DNA of 8,017 nucleotides from positions 1-8,017 of the forward strand of contig JAFMAW010000035.1 in the NCBI GenBank assembly GCA_029784795.1. The letters run 5' to 3'. The notes beneath the pieces were generated by a model. The model was not told where the DNA came from, did no database searches, and saw only the letters and a program-made list of their open reading frames with translations. Shown here one piece after another: positions 1 to 5,855 of the stretch; within the stretch, counting starts at the first letter, position 1; each line of letters begins with the position of its first letter. The DNA comes from Nitrososphaerota archaeon. Lineage in GTDB: Archaea > Thermoproteota > Nitrososphaeria > Nitrososphaerales > UBA183. The translations under genes and the position numbers were made by a program.

Positions 1-2
1 AA

Positions 3-1067
3 GCCCCCACGAAAGTTCTCCGCCTCAGGACGCGCTCCGGAGACACGTTCATGGTGCTGCCGGGGGTCCACCCTGGGCCGTTCTACCCCATAGGGAGTTA
101 CGACCTCCCTGGCATAATCTCAAGGGAGTTCAAGGATATCGGAGCGGTCATGACGCTTCACAGGCCCGGGGGCCACGAGCGGAACCTAGCTACCCGGGCA
201 GACACCATGGAGTATGCCAAGGGCGTGAAGGAACTAGCGAAGTCAATCGTGCCGAATCGAGAAGGCGCCCTCCTCAGGGGCCCTCTGCACGGGCGTGTGG
301 GAAAAGCCACCGCCAGCGTGACCGCCTTCTCCAATGATGCGCTCCTTACCATTTCTTTCGCCCCCTACGGGTCCGACGACCTTGACACAGGAGTGGAGGT
401 CGCCATGACTGAGCTCGGCTCGGAGGTGGGGTTCGACGTGTCGGTGGTGGATGCCCACAACTCGATTTCCGAAGGCCTGGAGTCGCCAGAGACCAGCGAT
501 CCCGGGTGGATGCGGCTCTTAGAGGCGGCTTGGAGGAAGGAAGCCAAAGGCTTCGACGCAGCCTACGTCCACTCAGGCGAAGTCGGGTTCGAAGGCAACG
601 GGGACCTTACTGAGAACGGCATCGGTCTCCTCATGATCAGGTCAGGAACAACAAAGTCGGTGCTCATCCTGGCGGATGCGAACAACTCTGCATCCTCCCT
701 ACGCGCAGAGGTGCAGAGTGCCCTCGATGCAGCTGGCTATGACCTAGTCGAATTCTGTACTTCGGACAGCCACAACCTAGCCGCTCGGGGGCTGACGGTG
801 CAGCGGGGGTACGAGGCGCTGGGCGAAGCGACCCCCATCAGTGCGATAGCCGAGCTCGCAGTCAAGCTCGCGAAATTAGCTGACTCGAAGCTTGCTCCGG
901 CGGAATATGGCTCGGCGAGCGAAGGCCGAAAGGTAAGGGTTTTCGGGGCGAACGCCCTGGACGAGTTCGCGGCCATCACTCAGACGAGTTCGGCGTTCGC
1001 AAGGAGGTACCTCGAGCTAGCCTTGGTCGTCTTGGGGGGGCTGCTGATTGTATCGGTCATTCTCTAG
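3..1067 (+). CDS. DUF2070 family protein, C-terminal part (5'-truncated by window edge)
   Basis: The reading frame is open back to the first bases of the window, so the ATG at 51 is internal and the real start lies upstream; about 354 residues are visible. Family assignment rests on recognising the archaeal DUF2070 pattern: full-length members are roughly 600 residues, with an N-terminal multi-helix membrane part (not in this window) and a large soluble region. Counting from the ATG at 51, the visible part has several His/Asp-rich motifs: GVHPGPF (H7), HRPGGHERN (H37, H42), VDAHNS (D134, H136), YVHSGE (H174) and TSDSHN (D239, H241). It ends in one hydrophobic helix (about residues 320-338) right before the TAG stop, so the soluble region is probably tethered at both ends. 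No function is established for the family. The His/Asp clusters suggest a metal site, which is inference. tmk follows after 36 nt. Confidence 0.8.
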   Translation, partial: APTKVLRLRTRSGDTFMVLPGVHPGPFYPIGSYDLPGIISREFKDIGAVMTLHRPGGHERNLATRADTMEYAKGVKELAKSIVPNREGALLRGPLHGRVGKATASVTAFSNDALLTISFAPYGSDDLDTGVEVAMTELGSEVGFDVSVVDAHNSISEGLESPETSDPGWMRLLEAAWRKEAKGFDAAYVHSGEVGFEGNGDLTENGIGLLMIRSGTTKSVLILADANNSASSLRAEVQSALDAAGYDLVEFCTSDSHNLAARGLTVQRGYEALGEATPISAIAELAVKLAKLADSKLAPAEYGSASEGRKVRVFGANALDEFAAITQTSSAFARRYLELALVVLGGLLIVSVIL

Positions 1068-1075
1068 GAAAATGG

Positions 1076-1081
1076 ATTTAG
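1076..1081 (+). promoter_or_regulatory. Archaeal TATA box for tmk
   Basis: An ATTTAG hexamer is preceded by the purine/A-rich GGAAAATGG, which resembles a BRE. Its centre lies about 26 nt before the A of the tmk ATG at 1104. This is the spacing expected between a TATA box and the transcription start, so a leaderless tmk mRNA is predicted. The call rests on pattern and spacing only. Confidence 0.5.
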
Positions 1082-1103
1082 ACGCGCTGGAGCACGGGCA
1101 ACC

Positions 1104-1718
1104 ATGAGCCGCCAAGGTGGTATCTTCATCGCCATCGAGGGGGTCGACGCCGTGGGGAAGAGGACCCAGACCTCCCTCCTGAAGTCCTGGCTCAGGGTCC
1201 AGGGCTTGTCGGTCCGCACCCTCTCCTTTCCGGCATACGAGACCGACATCGGGAAGCAGATTCGCGGCTTCCTGGACGGGACGCTAACCTACCCACCCCA
1301 GGTGCGAGCTATGTTGTACGCCGCCAACAGGTGGGAGAAGAAGGCGGAATTTGAGGCGACCCTATCGAAGTCTGACGCGGTAATAGTAGACAGATACATA
1401 GGGTCCAACCTGGCCTATGGAGTCTCAAGCGGCCTCGACTTGGAGTGGCTGAGGGCCCTGGACACCGGGCTGCCGGAGCCCGACGTCACACTTGTCCTGG
1501 ACGCCCCCCTCGCCAAGACGATGCCCAGGCGCGGGCGCAGGAAAGACTCCTACGAAGGAGACGTGCGCCTCCAGGCGAGCGCCCGCAGAGCCTACCTCGA
1601 GTTGGCCAAAGGGTTCGGGTGGACTGTGGTAGACGCCAGCAGAGGAATACAGGAGGTCAGCGGCTCCATCCGCACGGCGGTGTCGAAGGCCATGGACACA
1701 AGGGGCCGAACCATTTAA
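1104..1718 (+). CDS. tmk: Thymidylate kinase (dTMP kinase)
   Basis: Phosphorylates dTMP to dTDP with ATP, the step that commits thymidylate to dTTP synthesis; cytosolic. The 204-residue length is typical. Visible motifs are the P-loop (residues 12-21, EGVDAVGKRTQ), a substrate-site stretch FPAYETDIGKQI (42-53), the LYAANRWEK helix (71-79, close to the eukaryotic LFSANRWE), the DRY motif (96-98) followed by SNLAYG, and an Arg-rich LID segment (PRRGRRKDSYEGD, 141-153). The residue after the P-loop lysine is Arg (GKRT) where Ser or Thr is usual; GKxTQ variants occur elsewhere in the family. The ATG start fits both the P-loop position and the TATA box 26 nt upstream. The gene sits 36 nt after the DUF2070 gene and 27 nt before an HD-domain nucleotide hydrolase candidate. 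Family assignment is secure. The exact nucleotide preference is inferred. Confidence 0.93.
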   Translation: MSRQGGIFIAIEGVDAVGKRTQTSLLKSWLRVQGLSVRTLSFPAYETDIGKQIRGFLDGTLTYPPQVRAMLYAANRWEKKAEFEATLSKSDAVIVDRYIGSNLAYGVSSGLDLEWLRALDTGLPEPDVTLVLDAPLAKTMPRRGRRKDSYEGDVRLQASARRAYLELAKGFGWTVVDASRGIQEVSGSIRTAVSKAMDTRGRTI

Positions 1719-1719
1719 G
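1713..1719 (+). promoter_or_regulatory. Putative TATA box for the HD-domain gene, overlapping the tmk stop
   Basis: An ATTTAAG element spans the TAA stop of tmk (1716-1718), with a GCCGAACC BRE-like stretch just upstream. Its centre is about 29 nt before a TTG codon at 1745 in the HD-protein frame, so it could drive a leaderless or nearly leaderless transcript. It also supports a start in the intergenic gap, not inside tmk. Confidence 0.4.
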
Positions 1720-1744
1720 ATGGCAGGAGCGCGTCAGGACTAGG

Positions 1745-3037
1745 TTGACGGCCGCTTCCGTGGCCGAGATAAGAGACCCGGTCCATGGCTACATCAAGAC
1801 GACCGAGGTCGAACGGGAGCTCATCGACTCTCCATATGTCCAGCGACTAAGGCGGATTCACCAGCTCGCCGGCTCGTATATGGTCTATCCAGGTGCCACC
1901 CATACCAGGTTTGAGCACGTGGTCGGGACCATGCACGTGGCGGGTCAAGTCGCCGACTCCCTGGCGCGTTCCTATGCTGTGAACAAGGAAATGGTACAGG
2001 AAGTCAGGATTGCGGCCCTCCTGCACGACGTCGGGCACGGGCCTTTCTCCCACATGTATGAAGAGGTGCTCACCGGGAAGGCGGAGCGGTCTCACGAAGA
2101 AATCTCAAGGCGCGTGATACTCGAGACCACGGTGGGCGACATCCTGAACAGGAACGGCTTCTCCCCGAAGAAAATGTCGGACCTCGCCGTGGGGAGAGCG
2201 AAGTCCAAGGCGCCCTTCGTGAATGAAATCATAGCAGGCGGGCTGAGCGCCGACATGATGGACTACCTTCCGCGCGACTCTTACTTCACCGGGGTCGAGT
2301 ACGGCAAGGTCGACGCCCAGCGGGTGATTGACTCGATGCAAGTGGTCGAGGGGCACCTCGTCATCGACGACGCAGCGCTCTATGCCTACGAGGCCCTGCT
2401 GCTCGCCCGCTACGAGATGTTCAAGGCGGTCTACTTCCACAGGACCGTCAGGGCGGCGGAGCTGATGCTTGTGCGGTCGATGCAGCTCGCCGACAGCGTG
2501 CTAGGTTTGACTGACCTTTCCAACTTGGAGAGGTATCTGGAGCTGACAGACGAAGTGGTGCTTCACAGACTGGTCACCCTGAAGCCCTCGGACTCGGACC
2601 TAAGGGAGGCTAGACGTCTCGCTCTTGGATTCAGAGACAGGCGTCTGGTGAAGTGCGCCTTTGAGCGGGTGATGCAGCGGACGCAAGGAAAAATCGGCAG
2701 GATCTTTGCGGACGAAACCGCCAGGGCACAGACGGTCTCGCTGATCGCGAAGGCTGCGCGGACGAGCCCAGACGCGCTTTACTTGGACGTCCCGACCACC
2801 CCGTCTGTGCCCAACACTTATTCGAAGGAGGTGTTCAGGACGATAAGTCTAATCAGGGTCGAAGAGAACAGGCGGGTCTTGAAGTCGGTCCCATTGGCCG
2901 ACCTCCCGCTGGTTAGGTCCATCGCCGGGTTCATGGACGTCCTGCGGGTCTACACGACCCCTGAGAACAGGAGCGCGGTGGCCAGGGTGGCAAACAAAGT
3001 CTTCAGCGACGAGAGATTCCTGGCCAGGATGACCTAA
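1745..3037 (+). CDS. HD-domain phosphohydrolase, SAMHD1/dGTPase-like
   Basis: About 430 residues of the HD superfamily branch that includes dNTP triphosphohydrolases such as SAMHD1. From the TTG at 1745, the opening EIRDPVHGYI (8-17) is the classic N-terminal signature. It is followed by RLRRIHQLAGSYMVYPGATHTRFEH (metal ligand H58), ALLHDVGHGPFSH (H94, D95) and SADMMDYLPRDSYFTGVEYG, where D170 is the expected fourth ligand. All four HD ligands are present, so the site looks intact. The likely activity is hydrolysis of dNTPs to nucleoside plus triphosphate; substrate and any allosteric control are inferred. The frame is open far upstream inside tmk but is not coding there. The start is TTG 1745 (favoured by the TATA box) or GTG 1760, which gives the more usual family N-terminus. 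tmk upstream and XPD downstream fit a role in nucleotide-pool or genome maintenance. Confidence 0.85.
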   Translation: MTAASVAEIRDPVHGYIKTTEVERELIDSPYVQRLRRIHQLAGSYMVYPGATHTRFEHVVGTMHVAGQVADSLARSYAVNKEMVQEVRIAALLHDVGHGPFSHMYEEVLTGKAERSHEEISRRVILETTVGDILNRNGFSPKKMSDLAVGRAKSKAPFVNEIIAGGLSADMMDYLPRDSYFTGVEYGKVDAQRVIDSMQVVEGHLVIDDAALYAYEALLLARYEMFKAVYFHRTVRAAELMLVRSMQLADSVLGLTDLSNLERYLELTDEVVLHRLVTLKPSDSDLREARRLALGFRDRRLVKCAFERVMQRTQGKIGRIFADETARAQTVSLIAKAARTSPDALYLDVPTTPSVPNTYSKEVFRTISLIRVEENRRVLKSVPLADLPLVRSIAGFMDVLRVYTTPENRSAVARVANKVFSDERFLARMT

Positions 3038-3050
3038 AGGCGCGGGGCGC

Positions 3051-3056
3051 TAAATA
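3051..3056 (+). promoter_or_regulatory. TATA box for the XPD helicase gene
   Basis: A TAAATA hexamer lies in the 39-nt gap after the HD gene, in an otherwise GC-rich setting. Its centre is about 24 nt before the GTG at 3077. It predicts a leaderless mRNA and helps choose this GTG as the start codon. Confidence 0.45.
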
Positions 3057-3076
3057 CTCGGGCGTTCTTCTATCAC

Positions 3077-4936
3077 GTGGGCATAGAGGACAGGTTCGCT
3101 TATGCCACATTCCGCCCTGGACAGAGGGAACTCGCCCAACGGGTCCAAGCGGCGTGCCTTGGTGGAGAGATCATCATCGCCGAAGCCATGAGCGGCTTCG
3201 GCAAGACGGCGGCGGTCCTCGCTGGCGTCCTGGCTGCGGCGGAAGAATCGGGGTGCAAGGTGGTCTACGCTTGCAGGACGAAGCGACAAATCAACCGGGT
3301 GGTGGAAGAAGTCTCAAGGCTGCAGCTCAAGCACCGTTTCAAAGCGGCCTCATTATCCTCCAAGTTCGACTATTGTCTCCTCAGGAGAGGGAGGCGAGTA
3401 CCCCGGGAGTCCTTCGGCTGGTACTGCACCTTCAACACCAGCAACAACATTTGCTCGTACTTCCTCAATGTCCCCCTGGCTGGAGGGTTCGTCGGCCTCG
3501 TAAGGGAGTCACTGCTGAGGGCTCCGAGCCACTCCGAGCTGATGAGCAGCTCCGAAGCCCTCCACGTCTGCCCCTATGAGGTGGCCAGGCTGGCCATCGC
3601 CCAGGCAACCGTGGCGGTGGTACCATACCACTACGCCTTTGACAGGAGAACCACTTCTGTACTCTTCGACAGGAATTCGATAGAAAGGTCACACACGATC
3701 TTGGTGGTGGACGAGGCGCACAACCTCAGAGAGTTCTACAGGGGCATGAGCTCTGCTGTCATCACCTTCGAGCAGGTCAGGGAGGCGATAAGGGAAGCTG
3801 AGGCGATGCTCATGGATGAAGCCGCAGAGTCGCTAGAGTCCCTCCTGAGCACCCTGGAGCAGGTGGCGGCAGAGCACCAGGGATGGATGCTTGACCGGAA
3901 CACTGTCCTGGACCGGTTTCGCAGCGACCACGGGACCGCCTGGCTTCAGAACTTGGCGTTCGAGCTTAACGCAAGCTCAGGTGCCGCCTGGGGGTCTGTA
4001 GTCTATGATAGGCGACTGCCGTCGTTGATTCTTCGCGTCGGAGAGTTCGTCGCCATGCTGACGTCCTCTGACCGCGCTGAGCTGGTGAAGTGGGAAGGCT
4101 CGTTCGGCCTAGTTGATCCGGACCCTGTAAGGGACTCGTACGAGTACTTCAGGGGGTTCAGGAGCGCGGTCCTCGTCTCAGCCACGGTTAGCCCATCCAA
4201 CGTCTTCACTAGGTCCATCGGCCTCAGGCCGGACTTGGTCGCGGTGTACCACGTTGCCGCAGAGCCGGCCGTCAAGGTCAAGACCGCCATCGACACCGGG
4301 ACCTCAACACGCTATAAGCAGCGTACCCCTCAGATGTACGAGAAGATATCGGAGCGGGTCGCCGCGGTGGTGAAGTCCACAAGTTCAGGGGTCGGGGTCT
4401 TCGCCCCTTCCTACACCGTACTGGGGCCTATCTACAAGAGGGTGTCTGAGAGCATCGGCGGAAGGAACATGGTCGCCGAGGCCCCGGGGCTCTCAAACAC
4501 ACAGTCGACAGAGCTCTTCGACTCGTTCAGGTCCGCGGACGACTCTGTCCTGTTCGCGGTCCAGGGAGGGCGCTTCTCGGAGGGGGAAGACTTCGAAGGT
4601 GGCGCTATGGGTTCGATAGTTGTGATCGGCATGGCCGTCCCGCCCCCGTCGCCTATGATGTACGCCGAGTACGAATGCCTGAAGAGGACGGGGGAACATG
4701 ATTCGCACCTCATGCTTTCTCGTCTCCCCGCTCTCAGGAAGGCGTTCCAGGCAGCGGGGAGGCACATCCGAAACCCCGGAAAGCGAGGCTTGGTTTTCTT
4801 ACTCGACGAAAGGTTCGGCAGCCCTACGACGATAGGGCTGATGCCCTCCTGGCTCAGCCGGGACCTCGTCAAGAGCGACCTCACACCGGACGTAATAGAG
4901 TCAATCAGTCGCGGATTCTGGTCGGCCCAGAGCTGA
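3077..4936 (+). CDS. xpd: XPD/Rad3-type 5'-3' DNA helicase with Fe-S cluster
   Basis: Superfamily 2 helicase of the XPD/DinG group; it unwinds DNA 5' to 3' with ATP and is linked to excision repair. The 619 residues match archaeal XPD length. Motifs in order: a Q-motif-like FRPGQ (12-16); Walker A MSGFGKT (38-44), with SGFGKT in place of the usual TGSGKT; four cysteines placed as in the Fe-S domain (C100, C117, C126, and C165 in CPYE); the DEAH box (212-215) in VVDEAHNL; motif III SAT (368-370); motif V around GGRFSEGEDFEG (497-508); and motif VI QAAGRHIR (558-565). All catalytic and cluster residues appear intact. The GTG start is supported by the TATA box and by lying just ahead of FRPGQ. 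The 3' end overlaps the convergent RuvC-like gene by 32 bp. Archaea lack a full TFIIH, so the in vivo partner is open. Confidence 0.92.
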   Translation: MGIEDRFAYATFRPGQRELAQRVQAACLGGEIIIAEAMSGFGKTAAVLAGVLAAAEESGCKVVYACRTKRQINRVVEEVSRLQLKHRFKAASLSSKFDYCLLRRGRRVPRESFGWYCTFNTSNNICSYFLNVPLAGGFVGLVRESLLRAPSHSELMSSSEALHVCPYEVARLAIAQATVAVVPYHYAFDRRTTSVLFDRNSIERSHTILVVDEAHNLREFYRGMSSAVITFEQVREAIREAEAMLMDEAAESLESLLSTLEQVAAEHQGWMLDRNTVLDRFRSDHGTAWLQNLAFELNASSGAAWGSVVYDRRLPSLILRVGEFVAMLTSSDRAELVKWEGSFGLVDPDPVRDSYEYFRGFRSAVLVSATVSPSNVFTRSIGLRPDLVAVYHVAAEPAVKVKTAIDTGTSTRYKQRTPQMYEKISERVAAVVKSTSSGVGVFAPSYTVLGPIYKRVSESIGGRNMVAEAPGLSNTQSTELFDSFRSADDSVLFAVQGGRFSEGEDFEGGAMGSIVVIGMAVPPPSPMMYAEYECLKRTGEHDSHLMLSRLPALRKAFQAAGRHIRNPGKRGLVFLLDERFGSPTTIGLMPSWLSRDLVKSDLTPDVIESISRGFWSAQS

Positions 4937-5525
4937 CGACGTCCCCCTTCCTGAATGCGATCTTAGCCGCTGCGGCCTGGTCGCGCTGGATTCCCCTGAG
5001 CTTCGAGCTGACAGCCGAGGTTCCTGATTCATCTACCACTTCGATTGTTGCGCCTGGTGCTTCCTTCTTCACCATGTCGACCAGCCTAACCGCCGCGGAC
5101 CTGTTCCCATTTCCAATTCTCACCAGGAGCCTGCTCTCGGGGATGCCTCTGGCGAAGGCGCCAATCCGTGAGCAGACCGCGGCCGCAGACTCGAAGGTGC
5201 TCAGTGCGAGCCTCCTTTGGCCGTAGAATACGGCCAGGCCCGTCCTCTTTCCAGGGTCTATGCCGACGAGGATGGTGTCCCCCGCTGCGCCCAGGCGGGA
5301 AAGGATCTGGCCCTTGAAGACCCCGGGATTGTCATCCAAGGCCTCGAGCGCCAAGGCCTTCTGTCCGAACTGACTCAATTCGAACTGAGTCGTCAGTATC
5401 ACGTCGCACTCATGAATGTCCGAGTCTGGCAGGAGGCTCGAAAAGGGGAGCCCGGCCCTCCTGAGCCTCGTCACGAGAGCATAGTAGGCGCTCCCCCTCG
5501 AGGTCACTACGCATATCCGACTCAA
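4905..5525 (-). CDS. RuvC/YqgF-like RNase H-fold protein with extra N-terminal domain
   Basis: 206 residues. The C-terminal part (about 85-206) has the RuvC/YqgF layout: a first strand VGIDPGKRTGLAVFYG with D90 as the first catalytic acid, VVDESGTS (D165, E166) resembling the YqgF DE-x-x-T motif, and a final helix QRDQAAAAKIAFR (D182) like the RuvC closing acid. This suggests a nuclease or Holliday-junction-resolvase-like activity, but that is inference from the fold. Residues 1-84 form an additional alpha/beta-like region (ICVVTSRGSAYYALVTRL...) that I do not recognise. The start is TTG at 5525: no ATG, GTG or TTG lies in frame between it and the upstream TAG at 5559. No clear TATA box is seen at the usual distance. 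The gene converges on xpd with a 32-bp tail-to-tail overlap and is divergent from the epimerase gene. Confidence 0.72.
   Translation of the reverse strand: MSRICVVTSRGSAYYALVTRLRRAGLPFSSLLPDSDIHECDVILTTQFELSQFGQKALALEALDDNPGVFKGQILSRLGAAGDTILVGIDPGKRTGLAVFYGQRRLALSTFESAAAVCSRIGAFARGIPESRLLVRIGNGNRSAAVRLVDMVKKEAPGATIEVVDESGTSAVSSKLRGIQRDQAAAAKIAFRKGDVVSSGPTRIRD
5372..5391. repeat. Imperfect 20-bp palindrome inside the RuvC-like gene, with a near copy at its start
   Basis: GACTCA (5372-5377) and TGAGTC (5386-5391) are perfect inverted arms around a central TTCGAA, with only one mismatched pair across 20 bp. The first 14 bases recur with one change (GACTCAATTTGAAC) at 5519-5532, across the TTG start codon of the same gene. 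The copies are 147 bp apart, which is exactly 49 codons. This may be chance within coding DNA or a regulatory site. Confidence 0.4.
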
Positions 5526-5558
5526 TTTGAACGGTGAGATTCGACAAGCTCTTCTCCC

Positions 5559-5819
5559 CTATTGAGCTTTGGGCAGGGTGTCAATCCAGACGACCGAGAG
5601 GAGCCCGAATGCTAGGGCATACGGCTACAGGCCGAAGATGGACGCCGTCATGATTCCAAAGTATCGAGACAGCGCCATAGACCAGGGCCCCGCCCCGACC
5701 TGAGTTGGGCGCGGCTTCGTGCCAGCCCCATGAGCAACTAGGAGCTTCCAGTTTTTGAGAGTCTTGCGGTCCAGACGGGTCTTTGACAGGCGATATGTTA
5801 TCCCTCGGCTCCAAATCAT
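5559..5819 (-). pseudogene. Possible remnant of a small membrane protein, interrupted by in-frame TAG
   Basis: On the minus strand a frame runs from an ATG (codon 5819-5817) through 64 codons to a TAG at 5627-5625, then continues for 21 more sense codons to a second TAG at 5559. The residues around the first TAG are hydrophobic on both sides (MALSRYFGIMTASIFGL before, PYALAFGLLSVVWIDTLP after), as if a membrane segment were interrupted. The first 40 residues are basic and not recognisable. This may be a decayed gene end, a readthrough product, or chance in non-coding DNA. No homologue comes to mind and no ribosome-binding site is obvious. Confidence 0.25.
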
Positions 5820-5824
5820 TTATC
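5818..5824 (+). promoter_or_regulatory. TATA box for the aldose epimerase gene
   Basis: ATTTATC is preceded by CCAAATC, a reasonable BRE-TATA pair. Its centre predicts transcription starting near 5847, about 9 nt before the epimerase ATG at 5856. An out-of-frame ATG sits at 5846, almost at the predicted 5' end, and a GAGGG stretch lies just ahead of the true start. Confidence 0.5.
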
Positions 5825-5855
5825 CCGATCGTCCAACGAGCCCGCATGAGGGACC

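Larger units (their letters stand above)
5526..5855. other. Intergenic region between divergent genes
   Basis: About 330 bp separates the minus-strand RuvC-like gene from the plus-strand epimerase gene. It holds the likely epimerase TATA box near its right end, a T5 run (about 5753-5757), and the amber-interrupted minus-strand frame listed separately. I see no tRNA, no convincing C/D-box RNA and no strong terminator hairpin. Confidence 0.6.

Noticed and set aside
51..53. ATG at 51 as the start of the first gene
   Set aside because: The frame is open upstream to the window edge, and the visible region corresponds to the C-terminal part of DUF2070 proteins.
1445..1744. Upstream extension of the HD gene through tmk
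   Set aside because: It lies in an alternative frame of tmk, its translation is Arg/Gly/Pro-rich and low-information, and the HD family signature starts after 1760.
3154..3579. 141-codon plus-strand ORF inside xpd
   Set aside because: It overlaps the Walker A and Fe-S region of the helicase in another frame; the translation is Arg/Gly/Gln-rich and motif-free.
4432..4884. 150-codon minus-strand ORF opposite xpd
   Set aside because: It overlaps the motif V-VI region of the helicase completely; composition is Ser/Pro-rich with no recognisable domain.
5217..5537. 106-codon plus-strand ORF opposite the RuvC-like gene
   Set aside because: The minus-strand frame has the RuvC/YqgF motifs; the plus-strand frame shows no motif and no promoter.
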